Source of the DNA: Ophiura sarsii
Lineage: Eukaryota > Echinodermata > Ophiuroidea > Amphilepidida > Ophiuridae
Length of the DNA stretch: 64,000 nt
Direction: 5' to 3'
NCBI GenBank assembly: GCA_035610835.1
Contig: CM069446.1
Coordinates: 47,531,625-47,595,624 of the forward strand
Shown here: positions 1 to 9,581 of the stretch, piece by piece
Position numbering within the stretch: the first letter of the stretch is position 1
How the letters are laid out: each line of letters begins with the position of its first letter
Notes under the pieces: generated by a model
The model's input: only the letters and a program-made list of their open reading frames with translations
What the model was told of the DNA's origin: nothing
Database searches by the model: none
Made by a program: the position numbers and the translations under genes

Positions 1-490
1 AGTACAAATGTCTCAAGTGACCTATTTAAATAGGTCAATTGACCTGCCTACGTGGGTCACATTACTCACTTAGGTGGGTATTCATTTTTGTCCGTGAGGC
101 GACCCGTTCAACAATCGAGTGAGTCAATGGACACACTTCCAACTCAAAGTGAGTCAAATGACTCGGATCTGTTAAACAATTCCAGTGAGTCAATGGACAC
201 ACTTCAAAGTCAAAGCGAGTCAAATGACTCAGATCTGTTTAACAATTCCAGTGAGTCAATGGACACACTTCAAACTCAAAGTGAGTCTAATGACTCACAT
301 CTGTTTAACAATTCCATTGAGTCAATGGACACACTTAAAACTCAAAGTAAGTCAAATGACTCGGATCTGTTTAACAATTCAAGTGAGTCAATCGACACAC
401 ATCATACTGAAAGTGAGTCAAATCCGTTTAACAATTCAAGCGAGTCAATGGACACACTTTAAAGCGAGTCAAATGACTCGGACAGATAAT
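1..490. repeat. 66-bp minisatellite rich in TGAGTCA sites
   Basis: About six tandem units of 66 bp begin near 117, 183, 249, 315 and 381, and the last two are shortened. Each unit carries the motif GTGAGTCAATGGACACACTT and, about 30 bp later, GAGTCAAATGACTC, an inverted pair of TGAGTCA-type sites. The leader (1-110) holds a perfect 20-bp palindrome at 18-37 (TGACCTATTTAAATAGGTCA) and an overlapping 14-bp palindrome AGGTCAATTGACCT at 32-45. The unit length is a multiple of three, so a frame stays open (22-residue repeat, S-E-S-M-D-T-L type). A second frame is also open, so this openness does not prove coding. The same TGACCCA/TGAGTCA vocabulary recurs at 13060-13380, which suggests a shared element family. 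Confidence 0.8.
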
Positions 491-618
491 TCCAAATGAT
501 ACACACATTACAAAACAATGAGATTTGATGTCAGTGAATTTATTGACTCCATCATTAATATTTTCATACACAAATTCAAATGCCAAAGATGAGTTATGGT
601 ATTCTTTAGTATTACATT

Positions 619-1142
619 GGCAGGACTAAGGAAAGTTTTTTGGAATTTTGTGAGTGCTGTAATTATTGAACTATTAATGCATATAAAAGTATACATTTTT
701 GGATGGGATTTGGGTCAGAGAATCCATTTTTGGCATCGATTTTGACCCAAAAAATTGATTTTTTGACCAATTTTTCTTGGGAAAAAGTAAAGACACTCTA
801 ACTTAGGGTCGGTTTTCTAATTTTTTCACCTAAACTTTTTGTTATTGAAATGTTGACCAAAAGTGCCCAAAAGGTTAAATAATGAGAAAACCTACCCCAA
901 GTTTGTGTCTTTACACAATTATACATGTACATTTAGGCATATTTTACTAAAAATGTCAGTAACTGTTTGGTTTTTTTGGGCAATGTAAAAAAAAATAAGC
1001 ATTTTTGGTTAAAAATTGATGCCAAAAATGGATTCTCTGACCCATTTTCTTTACAAAAATGTATACTTTTATATTCAAGTAACTCATAGTTCAAAAATTA
1101 CAGCACTCGAAAAATGCAAAAAGTGACTTCTTGAGTCCCGCC
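619..1142. mobile_element. Palindromic MITE / foldback element
   Basis: Two arms read as imperfect inverted copies. GGCAGGACTAAG near 619 faces GAGTCCCGCC near 1133, GAGTGCTGTAATTATTGAAC (651-670) faces GTTCAAAAATTACAGCACTC (1089-1108), and ATAAAAGTATACATTTTTGG near 681 faces AAAATGTATACTTTTATATT near 1056. The arms also share the words 'agagaatccatttttggcat'. No protein is encoded. The class is uncertain because the target duplication is not clear. Confidence 0.75.
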
Positions 1143-1466
1143 ATAAGTAGGTGGTTTATCTTTAACTTTGATATCAATTTTGACAACTTGACCGGATGCG
1201 AATCAACACTAGTCATGACAATTATAATAATGATAATAATTAATTTACATACAATAATATTAATCAGAACCTCTAATATAATTTGGGTAATGTGGATATG
1301 CTAAAACCAAACCATAAAGATAAATTGGAATGACAAAATGTGTGTAAAATTAGGCAACATATCCACTAAATCAATTTGGAATTAAATATGTCGAAAAATC
1401 ATCAGTAGTATTCAATCCAAAAATATTCAAAATATAACGACTAAAATTTGGAAATATAACGTATTA

Positions 1467-1870
1467 GTAGAGTCATTATCTTGGATTCCGTGACCATTTT
1501 CTTCCTACCTTAGTTTCTTCGTGAATTTGTCAACTAGAACCATTTTAAAAGAAAATGAGCTCCCATGCATTTCTCAAAAGTTACGGGAACGTTGTTTTAT
1601 AGCGCAATTCCAAAATGGCCGCCATACAGGGGCCCAAAAATTCAAATGGCTTTAATTAAGCTAAAAAGCACACCAAATTGTTCGGCCGAGCACAAGGATT
1701 CCAAAAAAGTATGTCGGCCATTTTGGAATTTGCGCTATAAAAGAATGTTCCCGCCACTTTTGAGAAATGCATGGGAGCTCATTTTCTTTTAAAATGGTTC
1801 TAGTTGACAAATTCACTAAGAAACTGAGGTAGGAAGAAAATGGTCACGGAATCCAAGATAATGACTCTAC
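1467..1870. mobile_element. 404-bp near-perfect inverted repeat (MITE)
   Basis: The ends are exact complements: GTAGAGTCATTATCTTGGAT at 1467 and ATCCAAGATAATGACTCTAC ending at 1870. The match continues through arms of about 145-155 bp around a centre near 1620-1710, with only a few differences. The transcript would fold into one long hairpin. The short open frame at 1565-1792 simply runs through the arms and is not a gene. Confidence 0.85.
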
Positions 1871-2277
1871 GATATTATACTAATACACAAAGCAAAAATA
1901 CAGAATAACAGTATAATACAAGTTTAACCCATCATCAACAATTGAATAAATATCGCACATGGCAAATACACAATATGATATTATCTGCTCGCCGTGAGAT
2001 TTATTTGAGCGTATCAACCAAATCTCACCACAGACATATCATAAACGATGAATTTGAGAAGTAAGCAGCCAATGTCTTCATTAAAAGAATTTGGACCCAC
2101 ATTACAAATTACTGTGACCAAACACATATTATTGTTACAAAAACATGATTATAAACTTAATTTGGATTCACATTGGCTACCCAAATATTAAACATTTAGC
2201 AATCATGGAACTCAAAATATACCAAACAAATAAATCATAAGGTTGTATGATCTAAGGTTTGGATTTTTTTCCCTCAA

Positions 2278-2710
2278 GCACAAGATTCTCAAATATCGCG
2301 GGATATGCTCATTTAGTGTTATATATCCATGTAAAGCTGACGGACCAGCTGAGAACATGGAGAGGTCACAATCTGAATGCGCCAAAATCAACACTATTTC
2401 GTGCCCAAAAGAACATCTTTGTTGTCTGTTCAATGAAGTGTTACATTGACCACTACAGTGTAGTGTGAGGATCTATCGATTTTTAAGCACAAAATAGTGT
2501 TGATGTTGGCACTTCCAGGTTGCAACCTCCCCATGTTCTAGCATGTGGCTGAGCACTGGAACAAGGGATTGCTTCAAATTGGATATCATTGTAAATATGA
2601 ACACATCAGCTTTTAACTGATATATTACACTAAATGAACATATCCAGATATATTTGAACAAATTGTGATTGAAAAAAAAATTCCAAACTTTGTTTGAGCA
2701 GTTTATAAAC
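2278..2710. mobile_element. Palindromic MITE, family A copy 1
   Basis: The left arm (AAATATCGCGGGATATGCTC) and the right arm, read as its complement (CAATCACAATTTGTTCAAAT), match the copy at 3255-3650. The inner palindrome pairs GCCAAAATCAACACTATTTC near 2380 with GCACAAAATAGTGTTGATGT near 2489. This copy has lost part of its left arm. No coding capacity is seen. Confidence 0.75.
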
Positions 2711-3254
2711 AATTCAAACCCTTCCAAAGTTTCCACTCTATCAAATTCATGTGAAAACAATAAAGTTATTCCAACTTCATCCATAATAAAACATGACATG
2801 AGCACTTTGCAGAGCATTCAAATTTGGGATGAATTTGGCTTGAAGTCATCATAATCATAGAGGCACTAAATCAAAAGATTAAATCAAACAAGTTGAATGA
2901 AACCATACTTGAATAATAGAAATAAGAATTTGAAATACCAAAGACATGCAAGATAATTGCAAGTTTTATATGTATTATAATAATCTCAAAGTCCAAAATA
3001 AGTCACTAACAATATTCAATATCAAGTTCATTGACCTATGTAGCTAGGTGGTAAATAAACAATTGGATGGTCAAGCAATCTCAAGTGGCCAATTTGCAGC
3101 CCATTGAGATGAGAGAGCAAGCCTGACTAATTTACATAAAATGGCTTGGGTTGTACTCAGTCATGCACAGGCCTATCATAAATATGAGTTTCGCAAAGTT
3201 GAATTTTCAAAGACTTCCAAAATTACTCGCAAAGGTCTACCATATCAAAATAAA

Positions 3255-3650
3255 CTGCTCCAAAAAAAGTTGATTTTTTTTTTAATCACAATTTGTTCAA
3301 ATATCGCGGGATATGTTCATTAAGTTTTATATATCCACGTAAAGCTGATGTGTTCATCTTTACAATGATACAAAATTTGAAGCAATCCCTTGCTCCAGTG
3401 CTCAGCTACTTGCTCGAGAACATAAGGGGGGGGGGGGGTCACAATCTGAATGTGCCAAAATCAACACTATTTCGTGCTCAAAAGAACATTTTTATTGTCT
3501 GTTCAATGAAGTGTTACAGACCACTACAGTGTAGTGTGATGATCTATTGATTTTTAAGCACAAAATAGTGTTGATTTTGGCACTTTCAGATTGCGACCTC
3601 CCCATGTTCTCAAGCATGTGGCTGAGCACTGGAAAAAGGGATTACTCATA
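3255..3650. mobile_element. Palindromic MITE, family A copy 2
   Basis: It is the same element as at 2278-2710, in the same orientation about 1 kb away. It keeps the full left arm (AATCACAATTTGTTCAAATA onwards) but lacks the outer right arm. A 14-base G run at 3427-3440 stands where copy 1 has 'ggaga', so homopolymer expansion happened inside the element. Confidence 0.75.
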
Positions 3651-4224
3651 TCATCTCAAAGTATAAATATTCAAAGTGTAAAAATGGTTCCAAAAAGTTA
3701 TGCTCCAGGCAAAGAAACAACTAGATCATTTCTTAACCAGCACCAAAGTTCAAAATCATAACAGAAAAATGTTCAACTTTCAATTGACTTCGCTAGTCAT
3801 GTGAAAGGTATCCAACTATAATTTTCATAACTGGGCACATATATTGCATTATCTTGCAATTTCATTCTTTCTCTTCCAAATTTTGAAGTTCTGATCATTA
3901 ACTTTTTCTAATCAAGAACAACAAACAAGTAGCAAATCATATTAATAAAATGATTATTGTGGCATTTTTAACATTTCAATTTGACTGTTGTCTGCCAAAG
4001 TGAACATTTACTGGAAAAATAATGAGCAATTTACCACTTTTCACTACGGTATAGCAACAAATCAGTCACATGTACAGGGTGGGTGTCTCTCTGGATCCTC
4101 CAAATTTGAGACCACCAATTTTCATTACACACTGGTAACTACAAAACCTTGAAACTACTAACATTCTTACCCATTGGTTATTTCATTTCAACTTAGAGTT
4201 GATGTTGTAAAGGAGATGCAATAC
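3650..4224. other. Unique AT-rich DNA, final exon not located
   Basis: No gene could be recognised here. The last exon of the minus-strand SAMD3-like locus should lie at lower coordinates than 4225 and begin in phase 2, but no convincing acceptor plus family-like sequence was found. Confidence 0.4.
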
Positions 4225-4466
4225 CTTTCTGTGGGTGTGGTATATTGAACAAGTTCAGGATAATCTTCTGCAGAAAACTTATATGCGACGTTGAAGACAT
4301 AATGTGTAGCCATGAGTATGCCTACTGCTTTCATGAAGTCGGCCGTAGAACACACCTCTTCACCTTCAGCTATCAGGGTGTAATCCTTGACGGTTTCATC
4401 TACTATGGCAGCCATTGAGCCGTTATATTGAATGTGTATGTGTGACGGGAAGGAATCTTCATCTAC
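4225..4466 (-). CDS. SAMD3-like exon with A-D-F-M-K-A-V motif
   Basis: The acceptor is TTTTAATAG before 4466 and the donor GAAAG|GTATTG is at 4225. It starts V-D-E-D-S-F-P-S-H and contains E-E-V-C-S-T-A-D-F-M-K-A-V-G-I-L-M-A-T-H-Y-V-F-N-V-A-Y. This is the most recognisable C-terminal block of SAMD3-like proteins, where it precedes a short helical tail. It ends in phase 2, so a final exon is expected further down. Confidence 0.7.
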
Positions 4467-4558
4467 CTATTAAAAAGTTGAAAGAAAATAAACAACTATT
4501 ATTATTCATTTATTTTTAAATAACAAACCAAACATAAACCTTTGTAACAAGTACATTG

Positions 4559-4808
4559 CAGTGGCGTACCGACCGGGGGCAGGGGGGGGGGGGGGGTGGG
4601 AGTTGCCCCCCCCCCCCCCCCCCCCGGCTCCAAATACCGGGACGCTAAATTCGCATAAGAAAAAAAAAATAGGGCCTAGGCCGAAAAAACTGAGGATTGG
4701 GCATTATTTGTCGACTGTTTTGCTTTTAGGACTCTAAGAATTTTTTTGTGACCGTGCGAAATTTTTGGACTGTGCGAAATGTTTGACCGTGCAATTTTTT
4801 TTGACCCT

Positions 4809-4845
<37 letters not shown>

Positions 4846-4989
4846 ACCACTTACGTGAAATTCACGAGGTGACTGACTGGGAAAAAAATTGGGGCAACCT
4901 TTTACGAAAATTTACGCCACTGTCGGGACGACATATACTTCTGCCCCCCCCCCCCCCCCCCCTGGCTCACATGCCGCGGTATGCGCCTG
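4559..4989. mobile_element. hAT-type MITE with 8-bp target duplication
   Basis: The left end is CAGTGGCGTACCGACCG. The right end, complemented, is CAGGCGCATACCGCGGC. The flanks carry the same 8 bp GTACATTG at 4551-4558 and 4990-4997. An 8-bp duplication and CAG...CTG ends are typical of the hAT superfamily. The interior has G and C homopolymers at about 4579-4593, 4604-4625, 4810-4845 and 4944-4962. It lies in an intron of the SAMD3-like locus. Confidence 0.8.
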
Positions 4990-4997
4990 GTACATTG

Positions 4998-6024
4998 TAT
5001 TAAAGAAAAGAGCTGCGACAATTTGTCAGCAGCACACAGGTTGCGACCATGAAGACTACAAGCTGGCAGGATCGAGGGAGTAAATAATTTGTTCTGGAAC
5101 TACAAGAAAAACCTCTTTGGCTAACTGCAGAAAGTGACCCACCCGCCTGTCATAGAGAGACTCCATGTCAAAACTACTCAGTGCTTCAGAGTAAGATGAA
5201 AAATTCTTGCCCAGGACTATCCCGCATACCCTTTTCTGTAGGTCCTTTTTGAAGTTTTAGACAGTCCAGCGGGAGTACCATATACTGTGTCAGATTATAT
5301 GCTACAGATTCAAAGCAAGTTTTCACATATCGCACACGTCATTCGTGTATGCAAAAGCGGTATGACCTGTGTTTGGATTATAAACCAGTCATAGTTACGG
5401 TGATTTTTATCACAGGGATTTTTCACTGTAATTTGTGTATTTGCTTGCTGAAAATATTTGTATTTTTAGATTGGAATACTACTGATTGTATTAATATGAA
5501 AAACACAGATACTGACTTGAGTTTGTGGTGTCTTCTATTGGGCAGAGTTCCCATCATTTTAGGAAACTAAATTTCGAAATAATCCCTGAGAAATACTTAC
5601 CATTTGTCTTGGTTAAAAGTTGTTGAAAAAACACAAGACATGTCCACACTCATGTGCCAAATAATGTATTTTCCCCTTGCCACTCAAATTCCATGTTTTC
5701 CCTGATATTTTTGCTAGTTTTCAGATTCCCTGAGTTTTCCCTTTCTGAAAAAAATCAATACATTTTTTGTCCTGTTTTCCACAGTAAATGGGAACCCCTG
5801 TCATGTCACATGGGATAGATGTTCAATATTTTCATCGTAGTGGATGCCGGCTCACTACTTAAATATTGGACTCGCCTATCCCTTATGACACGTAGAAGAC
5901 ACTCCAAACAAAAATCCCTCATTTATTCTGTAAATCTAGATCATGACAAATTTATTATTTTTTATGCCGCTGAACAATCAGGAAAGTTGTTAGCTGTTGT
6001 TGTACCCCTTAAATCACAACTTAC
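4998..6024. other. Intronic DNA, nothing further recognised
   Basis: This is the intron between SAMD3-like exons 6025-6107 and 4225-4466. Short open frames at 5349-5570 and 5819-6073 have no family resemblance or splice support. Confidence 0.5.
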
Positions 6025-6107
6025 CTTGGCCTTTGAACAAAATGCAAACTCAACATTTTCATGCAGCAAGTGAAAGATCAGCAAAACTTCACCAACTTCT
6101 GCAGCAT
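6025..6107 (-). CDS. SAMD3-like exon (83 bp)
   Basis: The acceptor is TGATTTCAG and the donor AAG|GTAAGT. With the one base carried over it is 28 codons, A-A-E-V-G-E-V-L-L-I-F-H-L-L-H-E, ending in phase 0. It is too short to be called alone. The phase fit with both neighbours and the strong splice sites support it. Confidence 0.55.
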
Positions 6108-6660
6108 CTGAAATCAGATTTATAAATAAGGCTTTTAATCACACATAGGCTTGATAAGTTTAATTGTAAGGATCAGCTTGAAAAGAATGATGAAATTAAC
6201 CAAGTTCATTTTGTCTTTTGAAATGTTAGCAGTGACACCAGTTGGAGGGGTGTGCCTGATGTTTGGTTCAATTAAACATCAAGGGAAAGATGCCCATCAT
6301 TGACAGAATGAAAACTGATTTACTTTACATGAATTTAGAGTAATCTCGAAAGAACAATGACAACGGGGAAAATAGAGATTAAAAGATGAGAGGCAATATC
6401 ATACGGAGATGACATTTTTTCAAAACCTGGGTCTGTTTGATGATTGTTGACAAGGGTTATATTATAAGAAAATGACTTCTACGTATTCATAACATACAAT
6501 TTCTCAGTATTTTTGAAAAGTTCTAGAACTGGGCTATCAATGCTATCAGTCAAGAAGAAATCATGTCTGTCTCCTCACATTGTTGAACTATAATACACGT
6601 TGGGAAGATATTTACTGAAAATTGAGGAAAAGAAAACTGTGATAAAACACAAAAACTTAC

Positions 6661-6829
6661 GTTTCTTGGCCTTGGCACTCTTTGCTTTTCCAATTGCAGA
6701 AAATATCTGGTCTCTCGTCCCCTTTTGCACACGTGCACATTTGATGATGGCATCTGCATACTTATCAATACCCTTCTGTTGGGCCTTGCAAATGTCTTGT
6801 TCTGTCAAGCGGTGGAACTCTGTCAGTAT
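6661..6829 (-). CDS. SAMD3-like exon (169 bp)
   Basis: The acceptor is ATACATGCAG and the donor AAAC|GTAAGT. It reads I-L-T-E-F-H-R-L-T-E-Q-D-I-C-K-A and ends in a lysine-rich K-A-K-S-A-K-A-K-K segment. It starts in phase 0, continuing F-D-E-D-E of the previous exon, and leaves one base for the next. It is intact, with no stops inside. Confidence 0.65.
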
Positions 6830-7399
6830 CTGCATGTATTATAACAATAAGAATTTAAACTCCCTTTGTTGCATTAGCTGTTGTTTGTTGCATTTGCATT
6901 GCATGCCACCTATAGCTGGCATTGAGTTTTGGTGCATGATCAGGGTTGTCACCAGCCAAAATTCAATGCTGCCTAAATTTGACGAGATTTGAATCAAAAT
7001 AATGAATCATGTTGCAATAGAGGCATTTTGTAGCTGTTTTTAAGACAAATACTTTCAATTTGGCATATTCTAGTGCTATTCGGCAAGGTTTAAATTCCCT
7101 TGAGTGCCGGTTAATTTGGCTGAGTGATGGTAATTAGTACCGACCAGTGCCGACCAGCATAGTGACAACTATGGGCATGATTGTTAGAGCAATTGTGCTT
7201 TCGGGCATCCTTTGCCTTAGGTATGCAATGGGGCACAATTATCCTTCTCGTGTTCGCTCACTGTGGAATTTAACAAAAGGATTAACAATAGGAAAAAGTG
7301 GTATCAAATTACATTTATCCTATTATAATGCGGTATTAAATCTTATCTAAATATTTGAATGTATATGTTGTGAAACCATTTAACATGCACATAATTTAC

Positions 7400-7784
7400 C
7401 TCATCCTCATCAAACAAGCAGGGTAGGTAGTCGATATTTTGTCAACCTTCCACAGTTTGTTCACTATCCCATCTCGTCTGTCAGCAATGTGAGGTCCATA
7501 AGCATGCTAATCTTAGTAGTATCTTGCCTCAACTTTCGATTTTCAACCTGCATCAGTTGAATGTGCTTCTCTATTGTTGTATCATCTTCGCCCACCGGCC
7601 GCTTAGTAAGTAGTGCGTAACTCCCCCACTGGTTACTCGGCCTATTCTTTGCAGTATCTGTAGGTTTTGATGTACTTTTAGAAGGTTTGGCTAACTTGGC
7701 TGGTGGCTTTGCATGGCCATTATCGTTCTCATGCCGCTTTCGTTCATTTCTGCATTTTTGTGACAAGGTATTTTTCAAATAGTT
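7400..7784 (-). CDS. SAMD3-like central exon with two frame breaks
   Basis: The acceptor is TTTATTTCAG before 7784 and the donor GAG|GTAAAT is at 7400. It opens N-Y-L-K-N-T-L-S-Q-K-C-R-N-E-R-K, continues through a K/P/S/T-rich linker, then reads G-E-D-D-T-T-I-E-K-H-I-Q-L-M. After M-D-L-T the family sequence resumes in another frame (A-D-R-R-D-G-I-V-N-K-L-W-K-V-D-K-I) near 7487. It changes frame again near 7439 (D-Y-L-P-C-L-F-D-E-D-E). Each shift equals the loss of one base. Without them the first frame stops at 7464. Confidence 0.65.
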
Positions 7785-8253
7785 CTGAAATAAAAAAATA
7801 AAAATGCAATGTAAAACACATTTTAATTTAATTTTGCCCTAGTAGCTTCCATTCATCTCCAGTTAAACGAATCATTATAACTTAAAAGACAATCCTAATG
7901 TGAAATTCATGGATTTGATAGCGTTTCGATGAGATCACAGATGGATTCTTACTTATTTGTTTCATGTTTATTCAAAATAACCTTGAATACCACCCATGGC
8001 TTGCTGCGTGATGCATAGTTATGACCTCCCTGATTCAATTGGTGGTGATTTTTAACCAAAATACAAAAAAAGTGAAAAGCCCTAATATACCATCGGAAAT
8101 GCATTTAGTTTTCATTTTTACTGATTTCTTTTGAAGTAACATGAGAGGGTTTCCATGTATACCATCAATTTAAACAAGGTTAACAAAATTAATTTCATTT
8201 TTTGAGAAATCTCTCTGTGCCCCTTTAAGTGACAAAAAACATACTACCTTTAC
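7785..8253. other. Intron of the SAMD3-like locus
   Basis: It is AT-rich, with no open frame or repeat structure recognised. Confidence 0.5.
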
Positions 8254-8327
8254 CTCATAGTGACTAGATATCAACTGTGTACAAGCATCTACACTTGTGT
8301 AATCAACTTTACGTGTGCGATTCAATA
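8254..8327 (-). CDS. SAMD3-like exon (74 bp)
   Basis: The acceptor is TTGTTGCAG and the donor GTAAAG. The exon reads L-N-R-T-R-K-V-D-Y-T-S-V-D-A-C-T-Q-L-I-S and ends in phase 0, matching the phase-0 start of the exon at 7784. It corresponds to the short helical segment in the family that precedes the basic S-L-K-N-K-like stretch. Confidence 0.55.
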
Positions 8328-8528
8328 CTGCAACAAGCCAAATATAGTCCTACATGATCAGCTATAATCGCTACCGAATGTTGCTGAACTCATTTGCTGT
8401 TAATTTTCACAGGTTTTACATAGGATTTGGATGGCTTCAAAACTTGTGTTTGCCAATAAAACTGCTCAAAACAGTGACACACACTTTCTTCACCTAAACA
8501 ATGGGGAAAATGTTGGTTGAAATCTTAA

Positions 8529-8712
8529 CCATATAACTCTACCCCCAACTTTTTTTTAGAATTTTTACTTCAATGTGGAAAATTGACCCCAAATATTGCC
8601 CCGATCCCCCGGGATTTGATCCAGGAACCTCCAGGACCTAGCGAACGATTCCCCACTACACCACGGGTGTGGTGTTAAGGCTAGTTAGCGCAGTATATTG
8701 CGCCAACTAACC
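8529..8712 (-). mobile_element. tRNA-derived SINE, minus copy
   Basis: Read on the minus strand it has a box A-like TGGTGTAGTGG and a box B-like GGATCAAATCC, then a body ending in GGGGGTAGAGTTA. A mate with the same order lies on the plus strand at 9091-9270. The part before the tRNA head holds GCGCAATATACTGCGC, a near-palindrome present in both copies. The two copies face each other and form the outer arms of a foldback. Confidence 0.7.
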
Positions 8713-8750
8713 CTACCATATATATAACCCTAAGGCAAAAAAAAACAAAG

Positions 8751-8984
8751 TTGACTTGCCCTTTCCGACCGACCTGAATTTTCGGAAATCTAGGGTCGCT
8801 ATTTTTTTTTCTCCAAATTAAAAAATTTTAAAAAAAAAATTGAAAGAAGTACATAACAATAAAGAAAAATGAAAACGTGTTTTTGAGTAGTATCTGCTTG
8901 TTTGAAAATAAAATTAAAAAAAACAAAAAACAATTCGACCGTCCGACCCAGACTCTGGCTCTGAAAGGGCAAGTCAACTTTTGT
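8751..8984. repeat. Inner inverted repeat of the SINE foldback
   Basis: AAAGTTGACTTGCCCTTTC near 8751 is the exact complement of GAAAGGGCAAGTCAACTTT near 8965. The arms enclose an AT-rich spacer. The pair sits symmetrically between the two opposed SINEs, so the whole 8529-9270 block is palindromic in organisation. Confidence 0.7.
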
Positions 8985-9090
8985 TGTTGTTGGCCTAACT
9001 CTACCACCCCAAAATACCACGACTGGGCACTTTGGTACCACCCGGCGTGGAAGTTTTTTTATGAAAAAATGAAAAAATGGACCCAGCCCA

Positions 9091-9270
9091 TATAGTTGCG
9101 CAATATACTGCGCAAACTAGCCTTGACAGCCGTGGTGTAGTGGGGAATTCTTCGCCTCTGGTGCTAGAGGTCCCTGGATTAAATCCGGGGGGGGGGGGGA
9201 TATTTTGGTCGATTTTCCAAGTTGAAGAAAAAATTCTGAAAAAAGTGGGGGGTAGAGTTAGGGTTAATGA
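9091..9270 (+). mobile_element. tRNA-derived SINE, plus copy
   Basis: The near-palindrome GCGCAATATACTGCGC is followed by box A-like TGGTGTAGTGG near 9133 and box B-like GGATTAAATCC near 9176. A run of G, then a body matching the minus copy (GATTTTCCAAGTTGAAG) and an end GGGGTAGAGTTA follow. No poly-A tail is clear. The element probably relied on LINE machinery. Confidence 0.7.
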
Positions 9271-9464
9271 GTAATATTCTGTATGCTTATTGCTAGGTCA
9301 CTCTTACAAAATTTGAGCTTTTTATATTTCTTCAAATTCAGATTTGTAAATTGTGCAGAACTACAATATTGGAGAACAGTTCATAATGGATGTAAAATAC
9401 ATGGTGTCTGCATGAACCAACCGAATAAACTAACGTTTAAAACTTTAAACAAACATATACTTAC

Positions 9465-9581
9465 AAAGTGTACTTGGTCATTTCATCATAAGGATTCAAT
9501 CAATTGAATTTTGGAATGCGGAAGGGAACTGGCCACCGACTTAAAGAAACCTTTCTCTTACTTGCAACAGTACATGTAGTC
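9465..9581 (-). CDS. SAMD3-like exon with W-P-x-P-F motif
   Basis: The acceptor is TACATTTCAG before 9581 and the donor GTAAGTATAT follows 9465. In the family frame it reads S-L-S-R-W-P-V-P-F-R-I-P-K-F, a conserved landmark of SAMD3-like proteins. A TGA at 9500-9502 then interrupts it before L-N-P-Y-D-E-M. It ends in phase 2, which does not fit the next detected exon (8254-8327). At least one exon between them is therefore missing or displaced, and that intron is where the paired SINE foldback sits. Confidence 0.5.

Larger units (their letters stand above)
4225..9581 (-). pseudogene. SAMD3-like multi-exon gene, probably decayed
   Basis: Six minus-strand exons can be assembled: 9465-9581, 8254-8327, 7400-7784, 6661-6829, 6025-6107 and 4225-4466. 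All have AG acceptors and GT donors. Junction phases agree for the last five exons (0/0, 0/0, 1/1, 0/0). The translated order shows landmarks I associate with the invertebrate and fish 'sterile alpha motif domain-containing protein 3-like' family: W-P-V-P-F-x-I-P-K-F, then a K-N-T-L-S-Q-K-C-R-N-E-R-K basic stretch, G-E-D-D-T-T-I-x-x-H, A-D-R-R-D-G-I-V, E-F-H-R-L, and C-S-T-A-D-F-M-K-A-V-G-I-L-M-A. Lesions are a TGA at 9500-9502 and two frame changes near 7487 and 7439. The first exons, any SAM domain and the last exon were not found. An exon between 9465 and 8327 is also missing by phase. Function is unknown in this family. Sequencing error could explain some of the lesions. Confidence 0.65.

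Noticed and set aside
52..462. 136-codon open frame with 22-residue repeats
   Set aside because: It follows a 66-bp minisatellite whose unit is a multiple of three, and a second frame is equally open. There are no splice sites or other coding signs.
4779..5003. Poly-proline frames over C runs
   Set aside because: They are caused by C homopolymers inside an hAT-like element.
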